A stretch of DNA of 17,424 bases from Clostridiales bacterium (GCA_004556345.1 SFHQ01000035.1:1-17424), one strand, 5' to 3'. Numbered from the stretch's first letter, positions 9,206 to 16,524 are shown. The notes: generated by a model not told the origin, from the letters alone. Translations and numbers: made by a program.

Positions 9206-10293
9206 AAGACTATCGCAGCCAGTTCGATGCCCTGCGCTTTTCCCCCGAAGAGAAGCAGGCCATGGTCGAGAGCTTATTGGCCGCCGCCCCGGAGACCCGT
9301 CGGCGGATGTCCCACAAAAAGCGCGTCCACGTCCTCATCGCCGCTGTCATTGCCGCCGCCCTCTGCGCCGCCTGCGCGTCCGGGGCGTTGCAGGCCGCGA
9401 TCCAGTCCCTCAGCTTTTTCCTGGGGAATCAGCCGGAGCAGACCCAGGTCCTGGGCGAAATGGCCCAGCCCATCGGGGCCAGCGTGACCGACAACGGTGT
9501 GACGCTTACCGTCGATGCCGTCTTAGGCGACAAGAATGGCTACGCGATCCTCTACACCCTCAGCCGGGATGACGGCGGACCTTTGCTCCAAAACGTAGAC
9601 CCAGACGCAAACCTATACAATATACACTTCGATGATGGATTGCTCACCATAGACCCAGACAGCGATAACTTTTATATATCCCCTGTGTGTGACCCTCTCT
9701 TTACGGCCTTCCGTCCGACAGACAATGCCATCCATTTCTTTGAAGAGTGGATTGGCCCTAATATGGAACAGATGAACGGTCCGGCAAGAGTCTCTCTCCA
9801 GAATTTCCGTGCAGGAATTGTTTCTATGGAAATAGAAAAGGAAGAAGTTGCTGTGGAAGGAAACTGGACCGTTGACTTCCAGATGACGTATCAAGATTCC
9901 TCCATTGAGCTTCCGATCGGTCAGACATTCCACGGGGGAACCAACGGGGCATTGACAGGACAGATCAAAGAGCTTCGCTTGTCGCCCCTGTCCCTCTACG
10001 TCACGTACTCCTATCAGATCGACGAAGAGAAAATTGCGGAAGCCTATGATCCCGCCATGACAGTGGAACCTAAGGAAGAGTGGATTAAAAATGAGATAGA
10101 TTGTCAGAACGTGGAAACAGCTATTTTTCTAAATCTCAAAGACGGAACCCGAGAAGACACGGGTTTCAATGGAGACAGGGATTCTGAAAACAAGATAGAA
10201 ACACGATCAAGTGCGTTCTCTGAAATCATCCCTCTGGACACCATTGAAAGCATCTCCATCGGGGACCTGACCATCCCCGTGCCCCAGTCCTGA
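9202..10293 (+). CDS. DUF4179 membrane protein, probable anti-sigma factor, copy 1
   Basis: The product has 363 residues. A cytoplasmic N-terminal segment of about 40 residues (FSPEEKQAMVESLLAAAPE) precedes one membrane helix (about 41-65) and an outer domain matching DUF4179 (GASVTDNGVTLTVDAVLGDKNGYAILYTL is family-like; quoted in part: VTLTVDAVLGD). The coupling to an ECF sigma gene suggests it binds and restrains that sigma through its N terminus. The start has AAAGGAGGGG five bases upstream. The stretch encoding the outer domain (roughly 9590-10250) is much more AT-rich than the flanks. The first 60 codons are about 93% identical in DNA to the paralogue at 10686. The ligand of the outer domain is unknown. 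Confidence 0.8.
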   Translation: MKDYRSQFDALRFSPEEKQAMVESLLAAAPETRRRMSHKKRVHVLIAAVIAAALCAACASGALQAAIQSLSFFLGNQPEQTQVLGEMAQPIGASVTDNGVTLTVDAVLGDKNGYAILYTLSRDDGGPLLQNVDPDANLYNIHFDDGLLTIDPDSDNFYISPVCDPLFTAFRPTDNAIHFFEEWIGPNMEQMNGPARVSLQNFRAGIVSMEIEKEEVAVEGNWTVDFQMTYQDSSIELPIGQTFHGGTNGALTGQIKELRLSPLSLYVTYSYQIDEEKIAEAYDPAMTVEPKEEWIKNEIDCQNVETAIFLNLKDGTREDTGFNGDRDSENKIETRSSAFSEIIPLDTIESISIGDLTIPVPQS

Positions 10294-10311
10294 ACGAAAG
10301 GAAGTGAGTCT

Positions 10312-10689
10312 ATGCGGCCGACCTTAGACCGCCGGGAAGCGGAGCGCCTGGTGAACACCTACGCCGACAGCATCCTCCGCCTATCCTACGCCTGCCTGGG
10401 CGACACGCAGGGCGCTCAAGCTCTCTGCCAGACTATTCTGCGGCAGAGGTTAGAACAGGGTGCCTGCCTGGACGATCCCGCCAAGGAACGCCTTTGGTTC
10501 CTGCGGGCCACGTTCCGGGCCTGCCAGAAGCACACCACGCTGGACCCAGCGGCCAAGGGCCGCGTGGCCTGGTTCCTCTGCGAAGGGGAAGGCCTATCCC
10601 ACCGGGAAGCCGCTCGTGTGATGGGTGGTTTTCCGGGGACCGTCGCAGCCCTGCTCCAGGAAACTGACGGAGAGGAGGGAGCGCGATGA
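10312..10689 (+). CDS. Degenerate ECF sigma factor paralogue
   Basis: This 125-residue protein is clearly related to the sigma at 8717: both share REAERLVNTYAD-ILRLSY and a following LCQT segment. It is about 37 residues shorter. The linker and the first part of region 4 are missing or shortened. The acidic residues of region 2.2 are lost (DAQDICQTVFLKL becomes GAQALCQTILRQR), and the recognition helix lost its basic residues (STVNTQLRRGREQL against GTVAALLQETDGEE). The frame is intact, with AAGGAAGTGAG before the ATG and a 4-base ATGA overlap with the next gene, so it is still translated and coupled. It may be a dying duplicate, a sigma needing a partner, or a decoy for the anti-sigma. Confidence 0.75.
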   Translation: MRPTLDRREAERLVNTYADSILRLSYACLGDTQGAQALCQTILRQRLEQGACLDDPAKERLWFLRATFRACQKHTTLDPAAKGRVAWFLCEGEGLSHREAARVMGGFPGTVAALLQETDGEEGAR

Positions 10690-11699
10690 AGACCTATCGG
10701 GAACAGTATGATGAGCTGCGCTTCTCCCCTGAAGAGAAGCAGGCCATGGTCGAGAACTTATTGGCCGCCGCCCCGGAGGCCCGTCGGCGGGCGTCTCACA
10801 AAAAGCGCGTCCACGTCCTCATCGCCGCTATAATTGCCGCCGCCCTCTGCGCCGCTTGCGCGTCGGGAGCGCTGCGTTCGGCCAGCGAAGTTTTTGCCAA
10901 CCTGTTCGGGTCCTCCCAGGAGCAAGCCAGCCTGCTGGAACAGCTGGGCACTCCCCTGGGCGTCAGCTGCACCCAGGACGGCCTGACGATTACGGCCGAT
11001 GCGATCCTGGCCGATGAGTATACCTACGCCATCCTCTACTCCATCCAGCGGGAGGACGGCACTTCCCTCCGGGCTGATGGCCGAGGCGAGAGTGTCTCGT
11101 TCCAGGAGTACACGATGCAGTGGCCTCAGCAGGCCCAGCGTACTTCTTCCACACTTCGCCCCTATGATGAGGACGCATCCGACCAGACCGTGCAGTATTT
11201 GGAGGTCTGCCAAATGGATCAGCCCCTCCAGGCCGGCCGCATGACGGCGGTCTTCCGGGCCGCAATGATCGACGAGGTCCAGGCGGATGGCACGATCCGA
11301 ACCGTTCCGTTGGGAGATGGGCCTTGGGAACTGAGCTTCGACTTCACCCCCAAAGCGTCCTCCATAGACCTGCCCACCGGACAGCAGTTCCAGGTCGATG
11401 GCCTCGACTGCACCCTGACCCGCGTGTCCCTCTCGCCCCTCTCCCTCCATGTGGAATACACCGTGGACGCCGCCGAGGTCCCGGATGAGAACGCCTTTTT
11501 GCAGGCTCTGCCTGTCTCCCTGACCAAAACAGATGGTACGGTATCCTGCGTGCAGAAAGACGCCGTCAGTGGCCTGCGTTCGTCTTCGGATGGCGATCAG
11601 ATGCAGGGCCGAAAAGACCTTGTGTTCTCCGAAATCACTCCCATGGACAGCGTCAAAAGCATCTCCATCGGGGATCTGACGGTGGAGATGCCCCAATAA
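10686..11699 (+). CDS. DUF4179 membrane protein, probable anti-sigma factor, copy 2
   Basis: The product has 337 residues with the same plan as the protein at 9202: a cytoplasmic FSPEEKQAMVENLLAAAPEA segment, one membrane helix (about 41-63), then an outer DUF4179-type domain (GVSCTQDGLTITADAILAD, AILYSIQREDG) and a matching C-terminal end (SEITPMDSVKSISIGDLTV). The N-terminal 60 codons are nearly identical in DNA between copies, but the middle of the outer domain is highly divergent, so the two may sense different cues while binding similar partners. It is the last gene of the operon, followed by a strong terminator. Confidence 0.8.
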   Translation: MKTYREQYDELRFSPEEKQAMVENLLAAAPEARRRASHKKRVHVLIAAIIAAALCAACASGALRSASEVFANLFGSSQEQASLLEQLGTPLGVSCTQDGLTITADAILADEYTYAILYSIQREDGTSLRADGRGESVSFQEYTMQWPQQAQRTSSTLRPYDEDASDQTVQYLEVCQMDQPLQAGRMTAVFRAAMIDEVQADGTIRTVPLGDGPWELSFDFTPKASSIDLPTGQQFQVDGLDCTLTRVSLSPLSLHVEYTVDAAEVPDENAFLQALPVSLTKTDGTVSCVQKDAVSGLRSSSDGDQMQGRKDLVFSEITPMDSVKSISIGDLTVEMPQ

Positions 11700-11701
11700 C
11701 C

Positions 11702-11744
11702 AAAGCCCAAAGCATTGCTGCGGCAGTGCTTTGGGCTTTCTTTT
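11702..11744 (+). terminator. Terminator of the sigma/DUF4179 operon
   Basis: A 17-bp stem (11702-11718 with 11723-11739, one G-U pair) with a 4-nt loop, followed by CTTTTC. It lies in the gap between two convergent genes; the minus side lacks a T run. Confidence 0.9.
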
Positions 11745-11764
11745 CGTGGGTTCATTTTGCAGGT

Positions 11765-13060
11765 TCAAATGCAGAACGCGGCATACAGGGGGACGGTCTT
11801 CTTGCCGTCTTCAAAACCAAAGTTTTTGGCGGAGAGCTTGATGGCGTATGCAGGGTGATAGGTCTGGATGTAGAGATTCAAACTCTTGGCCTGGGTGTTA
11901 TCCGCGGACTTGACCTCAATGGGGATCAGTTGGCCTTCCCGCTGGATGATAAAATCCACTTCTGCGCCGCGCTCGGACTCCCAGTAATAGGTGTGGTAGC
12001 CGTTGATGGTCAGCTGCACCTGGACGTAATTTTCTGCCATGCCGCCCTTGAAATCGTTCAGTTCTTCCACCATATAGAGAACATCGTTGGCCAGCAGGTC
12101 TTTTTTGGCGCAGAGCAGGCCCAGGTCCGAGACATAGATCTTGAAGGCGTCAATATCTCGGTAATTTTCCAGGGGTTTCTTCACTTTTTCCACCCGGTAG
12201 ACCTGTGACACGATGCCGGACAGACAGAGCCACTCAATGGCGTTCTCAAACTCGGAAGCCCGGCCACCCTTTTTGATGAGCTTATATTGAAACCGGGTGT
12301 TCCGCTTGGAGAGCTGAGCGGTGATGTTGTCGTAGGCCAGTCTGGTCTTTTTGATCTCGTTGAGATTGTTGTACTTGCTCATGTCGTTGAGGTAGCTGGC
12401 CAGGATCGTGTCCTGGGTGTGGCGGACGAGGATGTAGTCTTGCGTCTGGGCAAACTGCATCACGCACTCCGGCATCCCGCCGACCACAAGATACTGCCGG
12501 TAACGCTGCATCGCCGCCTCATGCAGGGCAGCAGGCATGGGGCTGTCCTCCGCGAAGCATTGTTTGATCCGCTCCACCAGCGCTTCCTCTCCAACGGCCA
12601 GTAAGAATTCCTCCATGTCCATGGGATACATGGTTTTGATATCCACCTTTCCCACAGGGAACGAAAACTGCGCCCGGTTCACCGCAACGCCCAGCAGGCT
12701 CCCGGCCACGATGATGTGATAGTCCGGGGCTTCCTCACAGAAGTATTTCAGGCTCGTCAAGGCACGTTCACAGAGCTGTACTTCGTCAAACACGATGAGC
12801 GTCTTTTCCCGGACGATGCTGACACCGGCAATATGGGAAAGGATGGGGATGAGGTAGGACGGGCTGATATTCTCCTCAAAGGTCTGGCTCAGCTTCGGGT
12901 CGGTCTCAAAGTTAAAGTATGCAACGTTTTCATATGCTGTGCGGGCAAATTCTAAAATAGAATAGGTTTTCCCTACCTGCCGAGCCCCCTGTAAGATCAG
13001 GGGTTTCCGATAGGGGCTGTCTTTCCAGGTCTTCAAAAATCGTGTGATCTTTCGCTCCAT
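11765..13060 (-). CDS. AAA ATPase with DUF4143 C-terminal region
   Basis: The protein has 431 residues. An N-terminal AAA_14-type ATPase shows Walker A GARQVGKT (25-32) and Walker B LIVFDEVQ (88-95). The C-terminal DUF4143 part has a PD-(D/E)XK-like pattern, EVDFII (from 367) with IPIEVKS (about 379-385), typical of this very common bacterial and archaeal family. The cellular role is not established. Members are numerous, often mobile and in accessory positions, and are annotated simply as ATP-binding proteins. The start ATG (13058-13060) follows GGAGGGAGACT. It has its own promoter (13101-13130) and looks monocistronic, convergent with the sigma operon. GC is lower than in mnmE next door, consistent with insertion. 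Confidence 0.88.
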   Translation of the reverse strand: MERKITRFLKTWKDSPYRKPLILQGARQVGKTYSILEFARTAYENVAYFNFETDPKLSQTFEENISPSYLIPILSHIAGVSIVREKTLIVFDEVQLCERALTSLKYFCEEAPDYHIIVAGSLLGVAVNRAQFSFPVGKVDIKTMYPMDMEEFLLAVGEEALVERIKQCFAEDSPMPAALHEAAMQRYRQYLVVGGMPECVMQFAQTQDYILVRHTQDTILASYLNDMSKYNNLNEIKKTRLAYDNITAQLSKRNTRFQYKLIKKGGRASEFENAIEWLCLSGIVSQVYRVEKVKKPLENYRDIDAFKIYVSDLGLLCAKKDLLANDVLYMVEELNDFKGGMAENYVQVQLTINGYHTYYWESERGAEVDFIIQREGQLIPIEVKSADNTQAKSLNLYIQTYHPAYAIKLSAKNFGFEDGKKTVPLYAAFCI

Positions 13061-13100
13061 AGTCTCCCTCCTTGTCTTCTCCGTCTTGCGTTCTGTGTTC

Positions 13101-13130
13101 AGTATAGAAGAAAAGTCGTGTAAAAATCAA
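13101..13130 (-). promoter_or_regulatory. Promoter of the AAA/DUF4143 gene
   Basis: On minus, TTGATT (13125-13130), 18 bp, TATACT (13101-13106). The -35 lies inside a palindrome (see 13122-13150). Confidence 0.6.
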
Positions 13131-13150
13131 GGATTTTTTCTGAAAAAATC
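13122..13150. repeat. Alternating AAAAATC/GATTTTT inverted repeats overlapping a -35 box
   Basis: AAAAATC (13122-13128), GATTTTT (13132-13138) and AAAAAATC (13143-13150) make two overlapping palindromes sharing the middle arm. They could be an operator or UP-like element for the 13060 gene, or a weak terminator region after mnmE; the sequence alone does not decide. Confidence 0.45.
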
Positions 13151-13181
13151 ACACTAAACTGCACCACTTTGGTGTTTCCCC

Positions 13182-14573
13182 TCATTTCCCCACGCAGAAG
13201 CGGGAGAAGATGCGGGCGGTGATATCCTCCCGGACGGTGCGGCCGGTCAGCTCGCCCAGGGCTTCCAGGGCGGCTTCCACGTCGGTGAGAAGGGCATCGG
13301 GGGTCATGCCCAGGTCGAGGGCGTCTCTGGCGCGGGTCACGCCGTCCAAGGCCCGCTGGGCCGCCTGGGTCTGGCGCTGGTTGGTGAGCAGTTCCCCGGC
13401 GGCGGACTGGGCTGCCTGGGGGAGGAGGGTCTCGGCCCGCTGGGCCAGGGTGGTCTCTAAGGTGTCCAGGCCGTCCCCCGTCTTGGCGCTGAGGGGGACG
13501 ACGGTCAGGGTGTTCGGGGCATCGTTGGCGGCGGGCTGGGGCAAAGCAAAGTCGGGCAGGTCCCGCTTGTTGGCCAGCAGAATGGTGTCCGCCTGGGCCA
13601 GGGCCTCGCGGAGCAGGTCGTGGTCCTCTTCGGTCAGGGGCTGGGTGCCGTCGCACACGGCCAGGACCAGATCGGCCTCGGCCAGGGCCTGGCGGCTGCG
13701 GGCCACGCCCAGCTGCTCGATGGGGTCGTCGCTGTCCCGCAGGCCCGCGGTGTCAACGAGGCGGAAGAGGTACCCGCCCAGGGTGACTTTGGTCTCGACG
13801 GTGTCGCGGGTGGTGCCGGGGATGTTCGTGACGATGGCCCGCTCGTACCCCGCCAGGGCGTTGAGCAGAGAGGACTTGCCCGCGTTGGGGCGGCCGATCA
13901 AAACGCAGGTGATGCCCTGATGGAGCAGCGTCCCCCGGCGGCTGGTGGCCAGGAGCGCTTGCAGCGCCGCTTCCTGCCGGGCGAGGATCTGTCCCATTTG
14001 TTCGGCCTGGAAGGGGTCGATGTCCTCGTCGGGATAGTCTAACACGGCGCAGAAATGGGCCATGAGATCGGTCAGGGCGGAGTAGATGCTGTCGATCTGG
14101 CGGGAGAGCGCCCCGTTTAGCTGCCCGGCGGCCTGCCGGGCGGCGGCGGGGGTCTCGGCATCGATGAGGTCGATGACGGCCTCGGCCTGGGTCAGGTCCA
14201 GCTTGCCGTTGAGAAAGGCCCGCTGGGTGAATTCGCCGGGTCGGGCCAGGCGTGCCCCGGCCGCGCACAGGGCATCTAAAACCAGGGAGAGGACCACGGG
14301 GGAGCCGTGGCATTGGATCTCTGCCGTCTCCTCTCCGGTGTAGCTGTGGGGGGCGCGGCTGACGAAGGCCAGGCCGGTGTCCAGCAGATCTCCCGCTTGG
14401 TCAAAGACCCGGCCATAGAGCAGCTGGCGGTCGGGCGCCTCGGAAAGCGGCGTTTTGCCGAGGGGCTGGAAAATGTGCGCGGCGGCCTGGGCCGCGCCGG
14501 GGCCGGAGAGACGAAGGATCCCCACTCCGCCGGGTCCGGGCGGGGTGGCGATGGCTGCAATGAGTTCGGACAT
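13182..14573 (-). CDS. mnmE: tRNA modification GTPase MnmE (TrmE)
   Basis: The product has 463 residues, the family length. With MnmG, MnmE installs the (carboxymethyl)aminomethyl group at U34 of certain tRNAs using methylene-THF, FAD and GTP hydrolysis. Visible are the N-terminal IAAIATPPGPGGVGILRLSG, the folate-domain PGEFTQRAFLNGKLDL, a G domain with G1 GRPNAGKSS (from 227), TTRD, DTAG and NKRD, and the C-terminal FCVGK (Cys of the CxGK motif). The start ATG at 14571-14573 follows AGGAGGG. mnmG, rsmG and jag, frequent neighbours near the origin in Firmicutes, are not here. A DnaA-box cluster lies 48-100 bp upstream of the start codon. Confidence 0.97.
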   Translation of the reverse strand: MSELIAAIATPPGPGGVGILRLSGPGAAQAAAHIFQPLGKTPLSEAPDRQLLYGRVFDQAGDLLDTGLAFVSRAPHSYTGEETAEIQCHGSPVVLSLVLDALCAAGARLARPGEFTQRAFLNGKLDLTQAEAVIDLIDAETPAAARQAAGQLNGALSRQIDSIYSALTDLMAHFCAVLDYPDEDIDPFQAEQMGQILARQEAALQALLATSRRGTLLHQGITCVLIGRPNAGKSSLLNALAGYERAIVTNIPGTTRDTVETKVTLGGYLFRLVDTAGLRDSDDPIEQLGVARSRQALAEADLVLAVCDGTQPLTEEDHDLLREALAQADTILLANKRDLPDFALPQPAANDAPNTLTVVPLSAKTGDGLDTLETTLAQRAETLLPQAAQSAAGELLTNQRQTQAAQRALDGVTRARDALDLGMTPDALLTDVEAALEALGELTGRTVREDITARIFSRFCVGK

Positions 14574-14620
14574 GGGCTGGCCCTCCTATTCGATCCATTT
14601 GAGAAGTAACGAAGAAGCAG

Positions 14621-14673
14621 TTTTCCACCCCCTGTGGAAGGGATGTGGAAAACTCTGTGGATAATGTGCAAAA
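14621..14673 (-). promoter_or_regulatory. Cluster of DnaA-box sequences upstream of mnmE
   Basis: On minus there are TTTTGCACA (14665-14673), TTATCCACA (14656-14664, perfect consensus) and TTTTCCACA (14644-14652), the first two touching and the third 3 bp away; on plus TTTTCCACC (14621-14629) faces them. All fit or nearly fit TTWTNCACA. Three boxes in 30 bp are far above chance. DnaA binding here is inferred. Confidence 0.65.
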
Positions 14674-14701
14674 CCGGCCGCCCGGATGTTGGGGCGGCCG
14701 G
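14674..14701 (-). terminator. Terminator of the FAD-dependent dehydrogenase gene
   Basis: A 10-bp all-GC stem (14674-14683 with 14692-14701), 8-nt loop, then TTTTG on minus. The T run is the first part of a DnaA-box match. Confidence 0.8.
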
Positions 14702-14724
14702 AAATGAACGGAAAAAACGGCGTC

Positions 14725-16125
14725 TCAGCCCTCTTCCTCGATGCGCTTGGCGATGGCGCGGGCGGCACGGACGCCGGAGGCGCCGGCCTGGGCCAGGCCG
14801 CGGGTGATGCCGGCCCCGTCGCCGGCGGCGAAGAAGTTCTTCAGCGGCGTCTCCAGGTCGCCGGTGAGCTTCAGGCGGGCGGAGTAGAACTTGACCTCAG
14901 CGCCGTAGAGCAGGGTGTCGTAGTTGGCGGTGCCGGGGGCCAGCTTGTCCAGGGCGTAGATCATCTCAATGATGTCGTCCAGCTGCCGCTTAGGCAGGGC
15001 TAGGGACAGGTCGCCGGGGACGGCGGCAGTCAGGGTGGGGTGCGTGGTGGACTTGCTCATGCGGTGGGCGTTGGAGCGCACGCCGCGGATCAAATCGCCG
15101 AAGCGCTGGACCAGCACGCCGCCGGCCAGCATGTTGGAGAGAGAGGCGATGTGCTTGCCGTAGCGATACGGCTCGTTGAACGGCTCGGTAAAGTGGTTGG
15201 AGACCAGCAGGGCGAAGTTGGTGTTCTCGCTGCGGAGCTTGGGGTCGGAGTAGCTGTGGCCGTTGACGGTGTGGATGCCCTCCACGTTCTCCGAGACCAC
15301 ATGGCCGTAGGGGTTCATGCAGAAGGTGCGGACCTGGTCGCCGTACTGCTTGGTGCGGTAGATGAGCTTGGACTCATAGACCACGTCGGTGATGTGCTCA
15401 AAGACCAGGGCGGGCAGCTCCACGCGCACGCCGATGTCGATCTGGTTGTTGGTCATGGGCAGGCCCAGCTTCTGACATTGGTGGGCAAACCACTCGGCCC
15501 CGGAGCGGCCGGGGGCTGCGATGAGATACTTGGAGAGGTACTCGTCGCCGTTGGCGGTCTCCAGGAGATAGCCGCCCTCGGCCTGACGGATCTCCGTGAC
15601 GGCGGTGTTGAACTGGAAGTCGATGTTCTTCCGCAGGTCCTCATAAATATTCGTGAGGATACGCAGGTTGTTCTCGGTGCCCAGGTGCTTCACGCGGGCC
15701 TGGAGCAGGTGCAGGTCAGATTCCAGCGCCCGCTTACGCAGGGCCTGGGCCTCAGGGGTGTTGGTGGAGAAGACCTCTCTGGTGGCACCGTGGGCGGTGT
15801 TGATCTCATCCACATAGTCGATCAGGTCCATGACCTCTTTTTCCGGGATGAAGTCGGTCAGCCAGCCGCCGAAGGCCGTGGTGAAGTTATACTTGCCGTC
15901 GGAGAAAGCGCCCGCACCGCCGAAGCCGCACATGGTGTGGCAGACCTTGCAGTCGATGCAGCTCTTGACCTTTCCGGCCACGATGGGGCAGCTGCGGTGG
16001 TAGATGTCCTGGCCCTGATCGACGATCAGCACCTTCATGCCGGGGTTCCTGTGGATCAGCTCGTACCCGGCAAAGACGCCAGCCTCGCCGCAACCCAGGA
16101 TCACGGTATCATAGGTTTTCAGCAT
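14725..16125 (-). CDS. FAD-dependent dehydrogenase (COG2509-like)
   Basis: This 466-residue flavoprotein has a dinucleotide-binding start, TVILGCGEAGVFAGYEL (GxGxxG at 11-16). Next comes a cysteine-rich segment (C46, C56, C59, C62, C66: CIDCKVCHTMC) running into GFGGAGAFSDGK. The FAD-closing C-terminal motif is FFAAGDGAGITRGLAQAGASG. This arrangement is that of uncharacterised FAD-dependent dehydrogenases; the substrate is not known. The four close cysteines could hold an Fe-S cluster or a metal. The start ATG at 16123-16125 gives the expected N terminus and follows AAAGGAA; an in-frame ATG 15 codons upstream lies in the leader. It has its own promoter (16191-16219) and terminator (14674-14701), so it is likely monocistronic. 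Confidence 0.88.
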   Translation of the reverse strand: MLKTYDTVILGCGEAGVFAGYELIHRNPGMKVLIVDQGQDIYHRSCPIVAGKVKSCIDCKVCHTMCGFGGAGAFSDGKYNFTTAFGGWLTDFIPEKEVMDLIDYVDEINTAHGATREVFSTNTPEAQALRKRALESDLHLLQARVKHLGTENNLRILTNIYEDLRKNIDFQFNTAVTEIRQAEGGYLLETANGDEYLSKYLIAAPGRSGAEWFAHQCQKLGLPMTNNQIDIGVRVELPALVFEHITDVVYESKLIYRTKQYGDQVRTFCMNPYGHVVSENVEGIHTVNGHSYSDPKLRSENTNFALLVSNHFTEPFNEPYRYGKHIASLSNMLAGGVLVQRFGDLIRGVRSNAHRMSKSTTHPTLTAAVPGDLSLALPKRQLDDIIEMIYALDKLAPGTANYDTLLYGAEVKFYSARLKLTGDLETPLKNFFAAGDGAGITRGLAQAGASGVRAARAIAKRIEEEG

Positions 16126-16151
16126 GGTGATTCGTTCCTTTGTTCGTTTCA

Positions 16152-16178
16152 AAAATAAGGGGAAGGGCAAGCCTTCCC
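16152..16178 (-). terminator. Terminator-like hairpin in the dehydrogenase leader
   Basis: On minus a 7-bp GC-rich stem (16172-16178 with 16160-16166, 5-nt loop) is followed by CTTATTTTTG. It lies between the predicted transcription start (about 16184) and the ribosome-binding site, so it could attenuate transcription. There is no recognisable riboswitch upstream; only about 6-10 nt of leader precede it. Confidence 0.4.
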
Positions 16179-16190
16179 ATCCGTTGCCTT

Positions 16191-16219
16191 ATTGTACCAT
16201 ATCCCGCTACCCGTGTCCA
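16191..16219 (-). promoter_or_regulatory. Promoter of the FAD-dependent dehydrogenase gene
   Basis: On minus, TGGACA (16214-16219), 17 bp, TACAAT (16191-16196), with TGG before the -10 (extended -10). Confidence 0.75.
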
Positions 16220-16283
16220 GTATGCAGGGAATTACAGCGAGAATCCAATGGAGGCAGTACCAGGCTTTCTTTCCCCGCAAATC

Positions 16284-16312
16284 TTGTCGAACGCTGTTGT
16301 TTTTGTTATACT
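16284..16312 (+). promoter_or_regulatory. Promoter of small toxin-like peptide gene, copy 2
   Basis: TTGTCG (16284-16289), 17 bp, TATACT (16307-16312): same hexamers and spacing as copy 1, and AAATCTTGTCG is identical in both. The spacer sequences differ. Confidence 0.75.
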
Positions 16313-16318
16313 ATCCCT

Positions 16319-16355
16319 GCTGCCGACCCTTCGGCGAGAAGGGGGGTGAGCTGAC
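16319..16355 (+). promoter_or_regulatory. Structured leader covering the ribosome-binding site, copy 2
   Basis: GCCGA/TCGGC (16322-16335) and CCCTT/AAGGG (16327-16343) are mutually exclusive stems; the second hides GAAGGGGGGTGA, the ribosome-binding site. The plan matches copy 1 although bases differ. Confidence 0.5.
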
Positions 16356-16378
16356 ATGGGTGCAATGATCGCATCGTT
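16346..16378 (+). repeat. Antisense target repeats DRa/DRb in toxin mRNA, copy 2
   Basis: GTGAGCTGACATGGGTG (16346-16362, including the start codon) matches 16565-16581 at 14 of 17 bases, two differences leaving G-U pairs. TCGCATCGTT (16369-16378) matches 16587-16596 exactly. The spacer between elements is 6 nt here and 5 nt downstream. Confidence 0.8.
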
Positions 16379-16454
16379 CTTTTTGTCTATCTTGGCAGGC
16401 GTAATCTCTTACTACATCTGCAAATGGCTGGACGACAAAAAGAAAAAGAAATAG
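16356..16454 (+). CDS. Small membrane peptide, probable type I toxin (Fst/Ldr-like), copy 2
   Basis: This 32-residue frame runs from ATG 16356-16358 to TAG 16452-16454. The peptide has a short polar start (MGAMIA), the hydrophobic SFFLSILAGVISYYIC, then KWLDD and five lysines. It shares 19 of the 20 residues from the SF pair to the LD pair with copy 1, and 32 bases in a row (16404-16435 with 6845-6876) are identical. The N terminus, which overlaps the antisense target, differs. The ribosome-binding site is GGGGGGTGA. The nearest known family by layout is Fst/RNAI; the peptide sequence itself I cannot match to a named family. It lies between the promoter of the dehydrogenase gene and the R-M gene. 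Confidence 0.8.
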   Translation: MGAMIASFFLSILAGVISYYICKWLDDKKKKK

Positions 16455-16524
16455 CGCGGCAGTCAGCCTGGGGCGTTATAAGCTCAGCGTCCCTGTGAGG
16501 TAACACAGCATAAAAATGAGAATA

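Noticed and set aside
13162..13174. CACCA/TGGTG hairpin after mnmE as a terminator
   Set aside because: The stem is only 5 bp with a 3-nt loop and no T run in the minus direction.
14621..14673. DnaA-box cluster as a replication origin
   Set aside because: No dnaA/dnaN/rpmH beside it and no AT-rich unwinding element; kept only as a DnaA-binding candidate.
15040..16158. A 372-codon plus frame opposite the FAD-dependent dehydrogenase
   Set aside because: The minus strand has clear flavoprotein motifs, promoter and terminator; the plus translation is low complexity.
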